Assembly (NCBI GenBank): GCA_903902745.1
Contig: CAIUWA010000016.1
Location: 62,001 to 126,000 of the forward strand
DNA: 64,000 bases
Source: an uncultured Opitutia bacterium
GTDB taxonomy: Bacteria > Verrucomicrobiota > Verrucomicrobiia > Opitutales > Opitutaceae
Direction: 5' to 3'
Below the pieces are notes generated by a model. That model had not been told where the DNA came from and did not search any database. It worked only from the letters and a program-made list of their open reading frames with translations. How positions within the stretch are numbered: position 1 is the first letter of the stretch; the number at the start of each line of letters is the position of its first letter. Shown piece after piece: positions 45,034-53,807 of this stretch. A program made the translations under genes and the position numbers.

Positions 45034-46722
45034 ATGTCCTCCGTCCTGCTGCCCCGCTTCCGCCTTCTTTGTTTCATCGCCACTTGCGCCGCCCTACCGC
45101 TCGCCGCCGCGCCCACCGGCAGTTTCGACGTGCGCGCTTTCGGCGCCACCGGCGACGGCAAGACGATCGACAGCATCGCCATCAACAAGGCGATCGACGC
45201 CGCGGTCGCCGCGGGCGGCGGCACGGTTTATTTTCCCGCCGGTACCTATGCGAGTTATTCGGTGCGCCTGAAAAGCAACATCGCCCTCTACCTCGACCAG
45301 GGCGCCACGCTGCTCGCCGCGGACCCGCCGCCGGAAGGCACGCCCGGCGGTTATGACGAGGCCGAGCCGAACGTCTGGGAAAAGTACCAGGACTACGGCC
45401 ACACCCACTGGCACAACAGCCTCATCTGGGGCGAGAACCTGGAAAACGTTTCGATCCTCGGGCCGGGCCGCATCTTCGGCAAGGGCCTGAGCCGCGGCCT
45501 GGGCCGCAGCCGCAAGGACCCGCTCCCCGGCGAACCGGCGATCCCGCGCGCCGGCGGTCCTCCCGGCGGCGCGGGTCGGGCCAATGCCCCGCAGGCGCCG
45601 GGCGCCGCGGCTGCCGCGCCTTTCGGTTATCCCAGTGTCGGTGACTCCCTGCCCCCGGGCGTCGGCAACAAGGCCATTGCGCTCAAGAACTGCCACAATG
45701 TCATCTTCCGCGACTTCACAATCTTCCACGGCGGCCACTTCGGCATCCTCGTGACCGGCGTCGACAACTTCACGATCGACAACCTCAAGATCGACACGAA
45801 CCGCGACGGCATGGACATCGACTGCTGCCAGAATGTCCGCCTGTCCAACTGCACCGTCAATTCGCCCAACGACGACGGCATCTGCCTCAAGAGTTCCTTC
45901 GGCCTCGGCGTGGTCCGCGCCTCCGAGAACATCACCATCACCAACTGCCAGGTCAGCGGCTATGCGGAGGGCTCCCTGCTCGACGGCACCTACAAGCACG
46001 CGGAGCGCGACCGCGGCGGGCCGACGGGCCGGATCAAGTTCGGGACCGAGGGCAACGGCGGGTTCAGGAATATCTCCATTTCCAATTGCGTCTTCGAATT
46101 CTGCCGTGGGATCGCGCTCGAGGAGGTCGATGGCGGCCTCATGGAGGATGTCAGCATCACCAACATCACGATGCGCAACATCGTGAACGCCCCGATCTTC
46201 ATCCGCCTCGGCGCCCGCCTGCGCGGCCCGGACAACCCGCCGGTCGGCACGGCCCGCCGCATCAACATCTCCAACATCGTCGCTCAAAACGTGGCGCCCG
46301 ACTACGGCATCCTCATCGTCGGCCTGCCCGGCCACGCCATCGAGGACGTGCGGATCAGCAACATCCTCATCAACTACCAGGGTGGCGGCACCGCCGAGCA
46401 GGCCGTCCGCGAGGTGCCGGAAGGCGAGCAGGAATATCCCGAGCCCTCGCGGTTCGGCTTCATCCCCGCATATGGCATCTTCGCCCGCCACGTGAAGGGC
46501 CTGTCGTTCGACCATATCGACCTGCGTTATGCCAAGACCGAGCAGCGGCCCGCGGTCATGCTGACCGATGTCACCGGCGCCGATTTCGACCATGTGAAAC
46601 TCCAGCATGAGGTCAGCGTGCCGCTGTTCGTCCTCAAGGGCGTCACCGGCTTCGACGTGCACAACAGCCCCGGCCTCCCCGAGACCCATCGCGAGACCCG
46701 GATCGAAAACGACAAGCTCTGA
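45034..46722 (+). CDS. Secreted GH28-type polygalacturonase-like protein
   Basis: A 562-residue exported right-handed beta-helix protein; signal FRLLCFIATCAALPLAAA. The N-terminal segment (FDVRAFGATGDGKTIDSIAI) is the pectate-lyase-superfamily start. GH28 catalytic motifs: N256 in TNRDGMDID, D280-D281 in NDDGICLKS, and R333-I-K335 in GRIKFG. The usual G-H-G motif is replaced by GYAEGS, so one catalytic-site His is missing. A ~40-residue Pro/Gly/Ala-rich loop (KDPLPGEPAIPRAGGPPGG and on) interrupts the helix near residue 170. It probably cleaves galacturonide or related uronide bonds in pectin (exo-acting or modified). It is followed by an SGNH esterase gene. Confidence 0.85.
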   Translation: MSSVLLPRFRLLCFIATCAALPLAAAPTGSFDVRAFGATGDGKTIDSIAINKAIDAAVAAGGGTVYFPAGTYASYSVRLKSNIALYLDQGATLLAADPPPEGTPGGYDEAEPNVWEKYQDYGHTHWHNSLIWGENLENVSILGPGRIFGKGLSRGLGRSRKDPLPGEPAIPRAGGPPGGAGRANAPQAPGAAAAAPFGYPSVGDSLPPGVGNKAIALKNCHNVIFRDFTIFHGGHFGILVTGVDNFTIDNLKIDTNRDGMDIDCCQNVRLSNCTVNSPNDDGICLKSSFGLGVVRASENITITNCQVSGYAEGSLLDGTYKHAERDRGGPTGRIKFGTEGNGGFRNISISNCVFEFCRGIALEEVDGGLMEDVSITNITMRNIVNAPIFIRLGARLRGPDNPPVGTARRINISNIVAQNVAPDYGILIVGLPGHAIEDVRISNILINYQGGGTAEQAVREVPEGEQEYPEPSRFGFIPAYGIFARHVKGLSFDHIDLRYAKTEQRPAVMLTDVTGADFDHVKLQHEVSVPLFVLKGVTGFDVHNSPGLPETHRETRIENDKL

Positions 46723-46740
46723 GTTAGATCGGGCATCCCC

Positions 46741-46851
46741 GGTAGGGCGAGGCGTCCCTGCCGACTTGTCAGCCGTAGCCTTGGCGAAGGTGGAGCCGCG
46801 GTCTTGGACCGTGAGCTTGTCGAACGGCTCACCGGGACGGTTCGCCCTACC
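46741..46851. repeat. GGTAGGGCG-bounded 111-bp element (family C, copy 1)
   Basis: Starts GGTAGGGCGA and ends TCGCCCTACC (10-bp terminal inverted repeats). By direct comparison it matches 99 of 111 positions of the element at 49,500-49,610 read on the opposite strand. It contains a family D unit (46,779-46,800) and GAGCTTGTCGAACGG. No target-site duplication was seen. Confidence 0.88.
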
Positions 46852-46999
46852 TCGAACCATTTTCAAATCAGGACACCACCAACGGGCAGATAGAATTGGC
46901 CGTCCCTGCTTTCCACGGCAAAGAGGATTGGCGGCGGCAGGAAAAGCCACCAGTGTCCGCCCTGTCGCCACCGGCCGTGAGCCGCGCTTCATTACCCCC

Positions 47000-48427
47000 A
47001 TGAAAATCCGTCTCCCCCGCTTTTCGTTGCTGCTGGCTGTGCTCGCCTGGCTGCCCTGCCCACTTCTCTCCGCCGCCGATGCGACGCCGGCTCCCTCCGC
47101 CACCGCCGCGCCGTCCGCGGGCTTTCGCAACCAGGACCGCTGGTGCGCGATCGGTGACAGCATCACGCACAGCGGCACCTACCACGAATGGATTGAACTC
47201 TACTATCTCACGCGGCTGCCCACGGCCGTGATTGATACGTTCAACTGCGGCATCTCCGGGGATCGCGCCGCCGGCGGCCTCCAGCGTCTGAACTGGGACA
47301 TCCTCCCCCATCAACCCACCGTCGCCTCGGTCATGTTCGGCATGAACGATGTCGAGCGCGTGCTTTACTCCGATGCTCCCGCCACGCCGGAGATTCTCGA
47401 GAAGCGCCACGCCGCGCTCGAAAGCTACCAGCAAAACCAGCGCGCGCTCGTGGCGGCGCTGCAAAAGGCGGGAGCCCGCGTGATCCTCATCACGCCTTCG
47501 ATTTTCGACGAGACCGCCGAGATGGCCGCGCCCAAGCAGACCGGCGTGAACAGGGCGCTCGGCGATTGCGCGGCGTTTGTATTGAAGCTCGCGGCCGAGA
47601 CCGGATGCGCCGTGGTCGACTTTTATCGCCCGATGAACGCCTTCACCCAGGCCCGGCAGGCGAAGGATCCGAAATTTACGATGGTCGGGCCCGACCGCAT
47701 CCATCCGGGTCCCGCCGGCCACCTCGCCCTGGCCTATCTTTTTCTGAAGGCGCAGGGCGCACCGGGGGATGTCGCCCGCCTCTCTGTCGATGCCAGTACC
47801 GCCAAGGTCACCGGCACCCCCGTGCGTGGCAGCGCGACCAACCTCCGGGCCCAAGGCACCGGCCTCGCCTTCACCTGGTCGGAGCGTTCCCTGCCGTTTC
47901 CCATCGACCCGGCCTGCGAACCCGCGCTCGAGTGGGTGCCGTTCAACCGTGAACTGAACCAGGAGGTGCTGCAGGTCACCGCGCTGAAGCCGGGCCGCTA
48001 CGCGCTCCGGATTGATGGTGTCGAGATCCGCACCTACTCCGCCGACGAGCTGGCCGCCGGCGTGAACCTTGCCGGAGAAACCAAGACCCCGCAGTACCAG
48101 CAGGCAGTCGAGGTGCTGCACCTCCTCAATACCCGCACCAAGCTCGTCTCGAGCACGCTCCGCAGCCTCGCGCACGTCGAGCACCAGTCCGCGCCCGACA
48201 TCGCGCACCCGGTGACGCTCGAGCAGATGAAGCCCTACCTGGAAAGTCGTCTCGAGCGCTTCAAGACCAACCCGCCCGCGGCCAGCACCGCGCTGGGCGT
48301 CAAAAATTATCCGGTGATCAAGGCCCGCGAGGCCGAGTCGCTCGCGGAATCCATTCGCCTCGCCGAGCAGGCCCGCCGGGTCGCGACGCCCCGCCCGCAC
48401 GAGTTCGTGCTGACGGCGGCGGAGTAA
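47000..48427 (+). CDS. Secreted SGNH hydrolase (possible pectin/rhamnogalacturonan acetylesterase)
   Basis: A 475-residue exported esterase. Signal SLLLAVLAWLPCPLLSAAD; SGNH blocks: WCAIGDSITHSGTYHEW (catalytic Ser), FNCGISGDRAAGGLQRL (Gly), SVMFGMNDVERVLY (Asn) and VGPDRIHPGPAGHLAL (D-x-x-H). This makes a complete catalytic set in the first ~260 residues. The C-terminal ~200 residues are an accessory region, partly beta-rich, ending in helices (KAREAESLAESIRLAEQAR). Placed right after the GH28 gene, it may remove acetyl groups from pectin, but SGNH proteins have many substrates. The ATG of MKIRLPRF starts the signal peptide; the long upstream open frame reads the family C element (FAKATADK-like peptide on the other strand). 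Confidence 0.83.
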   Translation: MKIRLPRFSLLLAVLAWLPCPLLSAADATPAPSATAAPSAGFRNQDRWCAIGDSITHSGTYHEWIELYYLTRLPTAVIDTFNCGISGDRAAGGLQRLNWDILPHQPTVASVMFGMNDVERVLYSDAPATPEILEKRHAALESYQQNQRALVAALQKAGARVILITPSIFDETAEMAAPKQTGVNRALGDCAAFVLKLAAETGCAVVDFYRPMNAFTQARQAKDPKFTMVGPDRIHPGPAGHLALAYLFLKAQGAPGDVARLSVDASTAKVTGTPVRGSATNLRAQGTGLAFTWSERSLPFPIDPACEPALEWVPFNRELNQEVLQVTALKPGRYALRIDGVEIRTYSADELAAGVNLAGETKTPQYQQAVEVLHLLNTRTKLVSSTLRSLAHVEHQSAPDIAHPVTLEQMKPYLESRLERFKTNPPAASTALGVKNYPVIKAREAESLAESIRLAEQARRVATPRPHEFVLTAAE

Positions 48428-48457
48428 TTCCGGGCGCGCACCCCGCGGCAGGCTCGG

Positions 48458-48495
48458 GCCCTGAGCTTGTCGAACGGGCGAGGCGCTCCCCTACC
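48458..48495. repeat. Partial GGTAGGGCG-family fragment
   Basis: GAGCTTGTCGAACGGGCGAG followed by GCGCTCCCCTACC: it matches inner and end parts of the family C elements but lacks the other end. A short hairpin (GGGCGTGG-CTCGT-CCACGCCC) follows. Confidence 0.55.
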
Positions 48496-48549
48496 AAGAC
48501 TGGGCAGGGGCGTGGCTCGTCCACGCCCGAATCGCCTGCTCTAAAATAT

Positions 48550-48664
48550 GGTAGGGCGCGGACTCCGCTCCGCGCCGGGCATAAGAACAGAGCGATTACG
48601 GAGCCAGCGGCTCCGGCTGGGCTACGAGGATTTTCCCGGCGCGGAGCGGAGTCCGCGCCCTACC
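48550..48664. repeat. GGTAGGGCG-bounded 115-bp element with 27-bp perfect termini (family C relative)
   Basis: Begins GGTAGGGCGCGGACTCCGCT and ends with its exact complement; the terminal inverted repeats are 27 bp and perfect. It shares the first nine bases with the 111-bp elements but has a different interior (includes GGAGCCAGCGGCTCCGGCTG). It lies between the SGNH and yebC genes. Confidence 0.88.
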
Positions 48665-48686
48665 ACGCTGGCGGACGCACCACCCC

Positions 48687-49418
48687 TCACTTCACCGCCG
48701 CCCACACGCGCTGGACGTCGTCGTGGTCCTCCAGCGCCTGGAGAAATTCACCAACCTCGGCGCGGGCCGTGTCATCCAGCTCGGGAAACGTCTTCGCGAT
48801 GTAGCCGAGTTCACTGGTCACCACCGCCCAGCCGTGCGCCTTGAGCCAGGTCGAGACGGCGTGCACCTGCGTGCGCTCGGTGATGAACCGCGCCCCGGCG
48901 TGGCCCTCGGGAATGTCGTCGTTCTGCTGGTGGGTCAGCTTTTCAAAATCATTCGCCCCCGCCTCGATCGCCGCCGCCTCCAGGTCCGAAGCCGCGTCGG
49001 CATGGTGCGCCTCGACGAGGCCGACATGCTCGAACAGAAACTTGTTGCTGCCGGCGCCGCCGAGATGCCCCGACTTGAACAGCACGCGCATCTCCGGCGC
49101 GGTGCGCTGGTGGTTGTCGGTGTAAACCTCCACAATCACGGCCACCTTGTGCGGGGCGTAGCCTTCGAAAACCACGTGCTCGAGCGAGCTCTTGTCCCCG
49201 CCCGTGCCCGCGCCCTTCGCGATGGCCCGCTCGATCGCATCGCGCGTCACGCTGGCCTTGCGGGCCTTCTCCAGCACGGCGAAGAGCCGCGCGTTGCCGG
49301 CCGGGTCGCCGCCGCCCAGCTTCGCGGCGACGGTGATTTCCTTGACGATTTTGCCAACCGTCTGGCCCTTCTTCAGGTTGACGATTGCGCGCTTCGCGTG
49401 GAGCCATTGACGTCCCAT
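48687..49418 (-). CDS. YebC/PmpR family protein
   Basis: A 243-residue cytoplasmic member of the YebC/TACO1 family, reported as transcription regulators and more recently as ribosome-associated factors that relieve stalling. The family start MGRQWLHAKRAIVNLKKGQT is close to the usual M-x-G-H-S-K-W form. Later blocks: KLGGGDPAGNARLFAVLEKA, EHVVFEGYAPHKVAVIVEVY, TDNHQRTAPEMRVLFKSGHL and GSNKFLFEHVG are all standard. Length is normal and no domain is missing. It stands alone; the flanking spacers both hold family C elements. Confidence 0.93.
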   Translation of the reverse strand: MGRQWLHAKRAIVNLKKGQTVGKIVKEITVAAKLGGGDPAGNARLFAVLEKARKASVTRDAIERAIAKGAGTGGDKSSLEHVVFEGYAPHKVAVIVEVYTDNHQRTAPEMRVLFKSGHLGGAGSNKFLFEHVGLVEAHHADAASDLEAAAIEAGANDFEKLTHQQNDDIPEGHAGARFITERTQVHAVSTWLKAHGWAVVTSELGYIAKTFPELDDTARAEVGEFLQALEDHDDVQRVWAAVK

Positions 49419-49499
49419 AAGGGAGCCAAGATTGCAACCGACCCCGCCGCGGGCAATGCCGAAGAACGGCCGCCATTCAGGGTGCAGAAGTTTTCTTTA

Positions 49500-49610
49500 G
49501 GTAGGGCGAACCGTCCCGGTGAGCGGTTCGACAAGCGCACGATCCGGGATCGCGGCTCCGCCTTCGCCCAAGCTATGGCGGACAAGTCGGCGGGGACGCC
49601 TCGCCCTACC
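49500..49610. repeat. GGTAGGGCG-bounded 111-bp element (family C, copy 2, inverted)
   Basis: Same length and ~89% identical to the reverse complement of 46,741-46,851; termini GGTAGGGCGA/TCGCCCTACC orientation-swapped. It lies between yebC and the 49-aa gene. Flanking bases do not form an obvious duplication. Confidence 0.88.
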
Positions 49611-49627
49611 CGTTTGGGCTCGCCCGC

Positions 49628-49777
49628 TCAGGGCTTGGACCGGCCAAAGCGCTCAACGAGCAACAGGATGCCGGCGATCAACGCCAGTGCACCCATCACC
49701 ACCATGGGAATCCCGAGCGGCATGATGATGTTCAGGCCGAAAAGAATGAGGAAAATCGCGAGGATGATGTGCGCCAT
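49628..49777 (-). CDS. Small two-helix membrane protein (49 aa)
   Basis: From the ATG of MAHIILAIFLILFGLNIIM the product is two hydrophobic helices with a short turn (MPLGIP) and a charged end (VERFGRSKP). Two-helix proteins of this size and look are widespread in bacteria, with no known role. The frame is open 68 codons further upstream, but that part has no hydrophobic or conserved character and includes ordinary spacer, so the short form is preferred. A family C element sits just past its stop. Confidence 0.6.
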   Translation of the reverse strand: MAHIILAIFLILFGLNIIMPLGIPMVVMGALALIAGILLLVERFGRSKP

Positions 49778-50090
49778 GAGGGGGAGGAGTTGGAGTGGGA
49801 ATGATTGCACGCTGGAACTGATCCAGTGTGGGGTGGACTCAGGATGCGGCCGGTCCTGCCGACTGACCGTGATTCCGGCCGATGGTTCGCCCTCAGGGAT
49901 TCCGATCGCGCGGCCAGTTCGGAATCGCGTTGAGCGCGAACAGGAAAACGATGACGAGAAACATTTCCATGGGATGAGCATATTCCAGATGAAGGCCCGC
50001 AGCCATGGGGTATTGTCCCACCGGCCGCCTGCCTGCGCCGCACTCGGCGCTCGTCACCCCCCGGTGATTGATTTCAACCTTGCCCACCCT
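49778..50090. other. Spacer of ~310 bases, no feature seen
   Basis: Divergent region between the 49-aa gene and the cupin gene. No promoter pair, RNA gene or repeat arms could be recognised; the open frames across it have no family-like content. Confidence 0.5.
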
Positions 50091-50546
50091 ATGAAATCAC
50101 TCGCCTGCCTCCTCCCGTTCGTTGTCATTGCCACCATGTCCGCCCAAACTCCCGCCCCCACCCCCGCCCCCACCCCCGCCCCGGCCACCAAGATGCTCTC
50201 GCAGGTCATCGACTGGCAGAAGCTGGTGTTCACCCCCACGAAGACCGGACAGCGCTGCGCCGTCTTCGAGGCCCCCACCCCGACGCTGGACAAGTTCCAC
50301 TGCCACATTTCCACCCTCAATCCCGGCGAAAACACCGGCGCGCTGCACCGCCACCCTCAGGAGGAGCTGGTCATCATCAAGGAGGGCACGCTCGAGATAA
50401 ACATCGACGGCAAGATCCAGACCGCCACGGCCGGCTCGATGATCTTTTACTCCGCCAACGAAAACGAGAACATGCGCAACATCGGCAAGATCCCGGCGAC
50501 ATATTACGTGATCCAGTTCTACACCGCCCTCACGCCGAAGCAGTAG
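50091..50546 (+). CDS. Exported cupin-domain protein
   Basis: A 151-residue protein: signal peptide (LACLLPFVVIATMSAQ), a short Pro-Thr-Ala-Pro linker (PTPAPTPAPAP type), then a single cupin barrel. Cupin motif 1 is present as STLNPGENTGALHRHPQEEL with H-x-H...E metal ligands; motif 2 (GSMIFYSANENENMRNIG) has Asn where the usual ligand His lies. Function unknown; similar proteins in this phylum are annotated as sugar-related or regulatory cupins. ATG 50,091 gives the signal peptide directly. It stands alone between spacers with repeats. Confidence 0.8.
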   Translation: MKSLACLLPFVVIATMSAQTPAPTPAPTPAPATKMLSQVIDWQKLVFTPTKTGQRCAVFEAPTPTLDKFHCHISTLNPGENTGALHRHPQEELVIIKEGTLEINIDGKIQTATAGSMIFYSANENENMRNIGKIPATYYVIQFYTALTPKQ

Positions 50547-50567
50547 CCGCGGATTCCGGGCGGGAAC

Positions 50568-50731
50568 AATCGCGGAAACGCGAAAGTGCGGAAAGACGGA
50601 ATTCGAGCGGTCGAGCGTGTGTTCCTCGCCCGCCGAAAAGCTCTATCTGTTCCGCAGGAGAAAAATCGTGCCCGAATCCCAATCTGACCGATCCGATCCC
50701 CCGTTTTTCGCCCCTCCGCGCTTCCGCGATT
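50568..50731. repeat. CGCGGAAACGCG inverted arms (family I, copy 2)
   Basis: Left arm 50,568-50,601 (ATCGCGGAAACGCGAAAGTG) and right arm 50,709-50,731 (CCTCCGCGCTTCCGCGATT). It fills most of the spacer before the DUF3300 gene. Confidence 0.8.
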
Positions 50732-50808
50732 CAAGTCCGGTGCAAATAGCCGGGCACCGTTGGTTGCGGTTGGAGTCGATGAGGTTTATCCTTCGGAGCT
50801 CCCCGACC

Positions 50809-52083
50809 ATGAAAACCCGCCTCATGCTTTTCCTCGGCCTTGGCCTGATCACGGGCACCGCCCCGCTGCCGGCCCAGCAGCCCGCACCGGCCGTTGAAGC
50901 CCGGTTCACCGCTGATCAGCTCGACGACCTCCTCGGCCCCATCGCCCTTTATCCGGATGCCCTCATCGCCCTGATCCTGCCAGCGGCCACCATGCCGTCT
51001 GACATCGTGCTGGCGGCGCGCTACCTGCAGGGCGGCGGCGATCCGGCCAGAGTCGAGGACCAGTCGTGGGACGACAGCGTCGAGGCGCTCGCCCATTATC
51101 CCGATGTCATCCAATGGATGGATCAAAACCTCGCCTGGACCAAGCAGCTCGGCGAGGTCTTCGCCGCCCAGCCGGTCGACGTCATGCAGGCCATCCAGCG
51201 CCTGCGCGCCCGGGCCCGCGAGTCGGGCGCACTCGCTGACACTCCGCAGCAACAGGTCGTGATGGAGGGCGCGGACATCAGCATCGTGCCCGCACAGCCC
51301 GATGTGATCTACGTGCCGCGCTATGATCCCGAAGTCGTCTACTACGCACAACGGCCCGGCTACTACCCCGGCCCTTTCCTGACCTTTGGTGTCGGATTTT
51401 CGACCGGCCTCTGGCTGAGCAATGATGTGGATTGGGGCCAGCGCAGGATCTGGGTCGTCGACCGGCACGATCAGCGCTATGACGGGCGCGACCATCGCGA
51501 CTGGCGGCATCCGGTTTTCCCCGGCCAGCCCGGCTATGTCAGCAATCCGTACCGGACCCCATGGCATCCGCCCTCCAACGTGTCCGCGCTGCGCCCGCCC
51601 GTCGTGCGCCGGGGTCCGCCGCAAATCGTCCAGCCCGCCTTCCTCCCCGGCACGCCGCCGCGTCCGCCCGGCTGGAACCGCGACGACCGCCCGGATCGCC
51701 GCCCGGATAATTCGCGCCCGCTGCTCTCAACCACCCCCGGTCACTCCCCGCCCGGACAGTTTCAAGGCCCGATCGTCCAGCCCTTGCAAGGCCCCTTGGT
51801 CCAACCGTTCCAGCAACCCCTGGTCCAGCCGCTGCGGCCCCCGCAAGCCACGCCCCCGCCCACCGACCGTCGTCGCAGTCCCGAGCCGCCGCTGCGGGAG
51901 CGCAACCGCGATGATCGCACCAGCCGCGGCAGTGAACCCAAGGGCACGGACGGCACCCGGACCAGCCCGCCTCCCCCCAGCTCCATCAACAACGGGGTCC
52001 GTTCGACCAACTCGCAATTACCTCCGCCACGCACGCAACCTTCCGACGACGACAAAAGAAAAGAGCAGGACAAACGCGATTAG
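50809..52083 (+). CDS. DUF3300 exported protein
   Basis: A 424-residue envelope protein. Signal peptide MKTRLMLFLGLGLITGTAPL. The DUF3300 domain (residues ~35-200) has FTADQLDDLLGPIALYPDAL, LAARYLQGGGDP, LAHYPDVIQWMDQN and later QPDVIYVPRYDPEVVYY, all standard. The rest is a Pro/Arg/Gln-rich, low-complexity tail with repeated PLVQP and RPPxxV phrases, ending in a charged stretch (DDDKRKEQDKRD). No enzymatic role is known. The ATG at 50,809 is taken for the signal peptide; the frame is open upstream through the repeat. A 7-bp hairpin lies ~15 bases past the stop without a T tract. Confidence 0.85.
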   Translation: MKTRLMLFLGLGLITGTAPLPAQQPAPAVEARFTADQLDDLLGPIALYPDALIALILPAATMPSDIVLAARYLQGGGDPARVEDQSWDDSVEALAHYPDVIQWMDQNLAWTKQLGEVFAAQPVDVMQAIQRLRARARESGALADTPQQQVVMEGADISIVPAQPDVIYVPRYDPEVVYYAQRPGYYPGPFLTFGVGFSTGLWLSNDVDWGQRRIWVVDRHDQRYDGRDHRDWRHPVFPGQPGYVSNPYRTPWHPPSNVSALRPPVVRRGPPQIVQPAFLPGTPPRPPGWNRDDRPDRRPDNSRPLLSTTPGHSPPGQFQGPIVQPLQGPLVQPFQQPLVQPLRPPQATPPPTDRRRSPEPPLRERNRDDRTSRGSEPKGTDGTRTSPPPPSSINNGVRSTNSQLPPPRTQPSDDDKRKEQDKRD

Positions 52084-52190
52084 GCCGGGCTTGGGTGGGG
52101 CGTTCCTTGCGGACGCCCCAGGGCGTCGTCAAGCGACGCTCCTCCTTGGATTGACTGCGGGGCCGCGAATGCATCCAACCTTGCAACCCC

Positions 52191-53666
52191 ATGATTGAAC
52201 CCAATGGCCGTGAACAACGCGTCCTGCTGCGCGACATCGCGTGGCGTGTGATGGCCGAGCGCGGCCTCGCCCCGGAATTTTCCCGCGCGGCCACCGCCGA
52301 ACTCGAAGCCATCCACGCGCCCGCCGCCGCGCCCGCCGCGGGGACACGCGACCTGCGGGCCCTGCTCTGGTGCTCGATCGACAACGACGACTCCCGCGAC
52401 TTGGACCAGCTCTCCGTGGCAGAAGCACTGCCCGGCGGCGCGGTGCGGCTCTGCGTGGCCGTCGCCGACGTGGCCGCCCTGGTCAAGAAGGGCTCCGCCA
52501 TCGACGCCCACGCCCGGCAGAATACAACCTCGGTGTACACTGCCGCGGAAATTTTCCCGATGCTGCCGGAGAAGCTCTCGACCGACCTCACCTCGCTGAA
52601 CCCCCACGTCGACCGGCTGGCCATGGTTGTCGACATGGTGTTCTCCGTAGGCGGAGAGCTGCAGAAATCGGACGTCTATCCGGCGCTGGTGCACAATCGC
52701 GCGAAGCTGGCCTATCCCAGCGTCGCGGCCTGGCTCGAGGGCACGGGGCCGATGCCGGCGCCGATCGGCGCGGTCCCGGGCCTCGAGGAAAACCTCCGGC
52801 TGCAGGACCGCATGACCCAGCTGCTGCGCGACCGCCGGCAGGAAAACGGGGCGCTTTCGCTTGAGACAATCCAGACCAATCCCGTTTATGCCGGCTCGAT
52901 CCTCAAGGATCTCGTGGCGGACAAGCCGAACCGGGCCAAACAGCTGATCGAGGACCTGATGGTCGCGGCCAATGGTGTGGTCGCGCGCTTTTTCGCGGCA
53001 AAGAAAATCCCGTCGCTTCGCCGCATCGTCCGCACGCCGACCCATTGGGACCTGATCATGGAAATCGCCGCGGCACGGGGTACGACGCTGCCCGCCGAGC
53101 CGGACGCGCCCGCGCTGGAAAAATTCCTCTGCGCCCAGCGGGCGGCGGACTCGCTGCGCTTTCCCGACCTGTCGCTGACGATCATCAAGCTGATGGGCGC
53201 GGGCGAATACGTCGTGGAGCTGCCGGGCCAGGCCCCGACCGGGCATTTCGGCCTCGCGGTGCGGGACTACACCCACTCCACCGCGCCGAACCGCCGGTAT
53301 CCCGATTTGATTTCCCAGCGCATGCTGAAGGCCGCCATTTCCGGCGGTCCCTTGGCCTACCAGCCGGCCGAGCTCGAAGCCCTCGCCGTGCACTGTACCG
53401 ATCAGGAAGATGCCGCGAAAAAAGTGGAGCGACAGGTCTCAAAATCCGCCGCTGCCCTGCTGCTCACCGGCCGCACCGGCGAGCGGTTCGACGCCCTGGT
53501 CACCGGCGCCTCCAGCAAGGGCACCTGGGTGCGCCTGCTGCACCCACCCGTGGAAGGCCGTCTCATCGGCGGCGAGGAAGGCCGCAAGGTCGGCCAGACG
53601 CTCAAGGTCCAGCTCGTGTCCACGGACGTGCAGCGCGGGTTTATCGACTTGAAGGCGGTCAGCTAA
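52191..53666 (+). CDS. RNB-domain exoribonuclease (RNase II/R type), compact
   Basis: Processive 3'-5' exoribonuclease of 491 residues. The RNB signature is present as LLWCSIDNDDSRDLDQLSVA, where the spaced Asp residues bind catalytic Mg. Further on: YTAAEIFPMLPEKLSTDLTS, LPGQAPTGHFGLAVRDYTHS and APNRRYPDLISQRML (the R-Y-x-D-L block that closes the active site). The N-terminal cold-shock domains of RNase II/R are absent, and an S1-like region follows at the end (GTWVRLLHPPVEGRLIGGEE). Compact forms of this kind are known in several phyla. It may act in RNA turnover or repair-type processing; exact role unknown. Confidence 0.87.
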   Translation: MIEPNGREQRVLLRDIAWRVMAERGLAPEFSRAATAELEAIHAPAAAPAAGTRDLRALLWCSIDNDDSRDLDQLSVAEALPGGAVRLCVAVADVAALVKKGSAIDAHARQNTTSVYTAAEIFPMLPEKLSTDLTSLNPHVDRLAMVVDMVFSVGGELQKSDVYPALVHNRAKLAYPSVAAWLEGTGPMPAPIGAVPGLEENLRLQDRMTQLLRDRRQENGALSLETIQTNPVYAGSILKDLVADKPNRAKQLIEDLMVAANGVVARFFAAKKIPSLRRIVRTPTHWDLIMEIAAARGTTLPAEPDAPALEKFLCAQRAADSLRFPDLSLTIIKLMGAGEYVVELPGQAPTGHFGLAVRDYTHSTAPNRRYPDLISQRMLKAAISGGPLAYQPAELEALAVHCTDQEDAAKKVERQVSKSAAALLLTGRTGERFDALVTGASSKGTWVRLLHPPVEGRLIGGEEGRKVGQTLKVQLVSTDVQRGFIDLKAVS

Positions 53667-53670
53667 TCCA

Positions 53671-53764
53671 TTTCACGCAGAGGCGCAGAGCACGCAGAGA
53701 CTGAGTGGATCAATGGTTGGATCCAGTGCGTTTTCTCTGCGTCCACTGCGCCTCTGCGTGAAAC
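53671..53764. repeat. CGCAGAGGCG-type inverted arms (family B, copy 3)
   Basis: Left arm 53,671-53,700 (TTTCACGCAGAGGCGCAGAG) and right arm 53,731-53,764 (TCCACTGCGCCTCTGCGTGA). The loop itself folds (TGGATC...GATCCA), so the whole could form one long hairpin between two convergent genes. Confidence 0.87.
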
Positions 53765-53807
53765 CCGCCTTGGTTCGATAATCCGCGGAATCCGCGGCGG
53801 CTTAATC

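Noticed and set aside
45094-47178. A 694-codon minus-strand frame across GH28, containing FAKATADK-type peptide
   Set aside because: It is antisense to GH28; the FAKATADK phrase is simply the family D repeat translated, not a protein motif.
52096-52118. Hairpin after the DUF3300 gene as a terminator
   Set aside because: The stem (GGGGCGT/ACGCCCC) has no T tract after it, so intrinsic termination is not supported.
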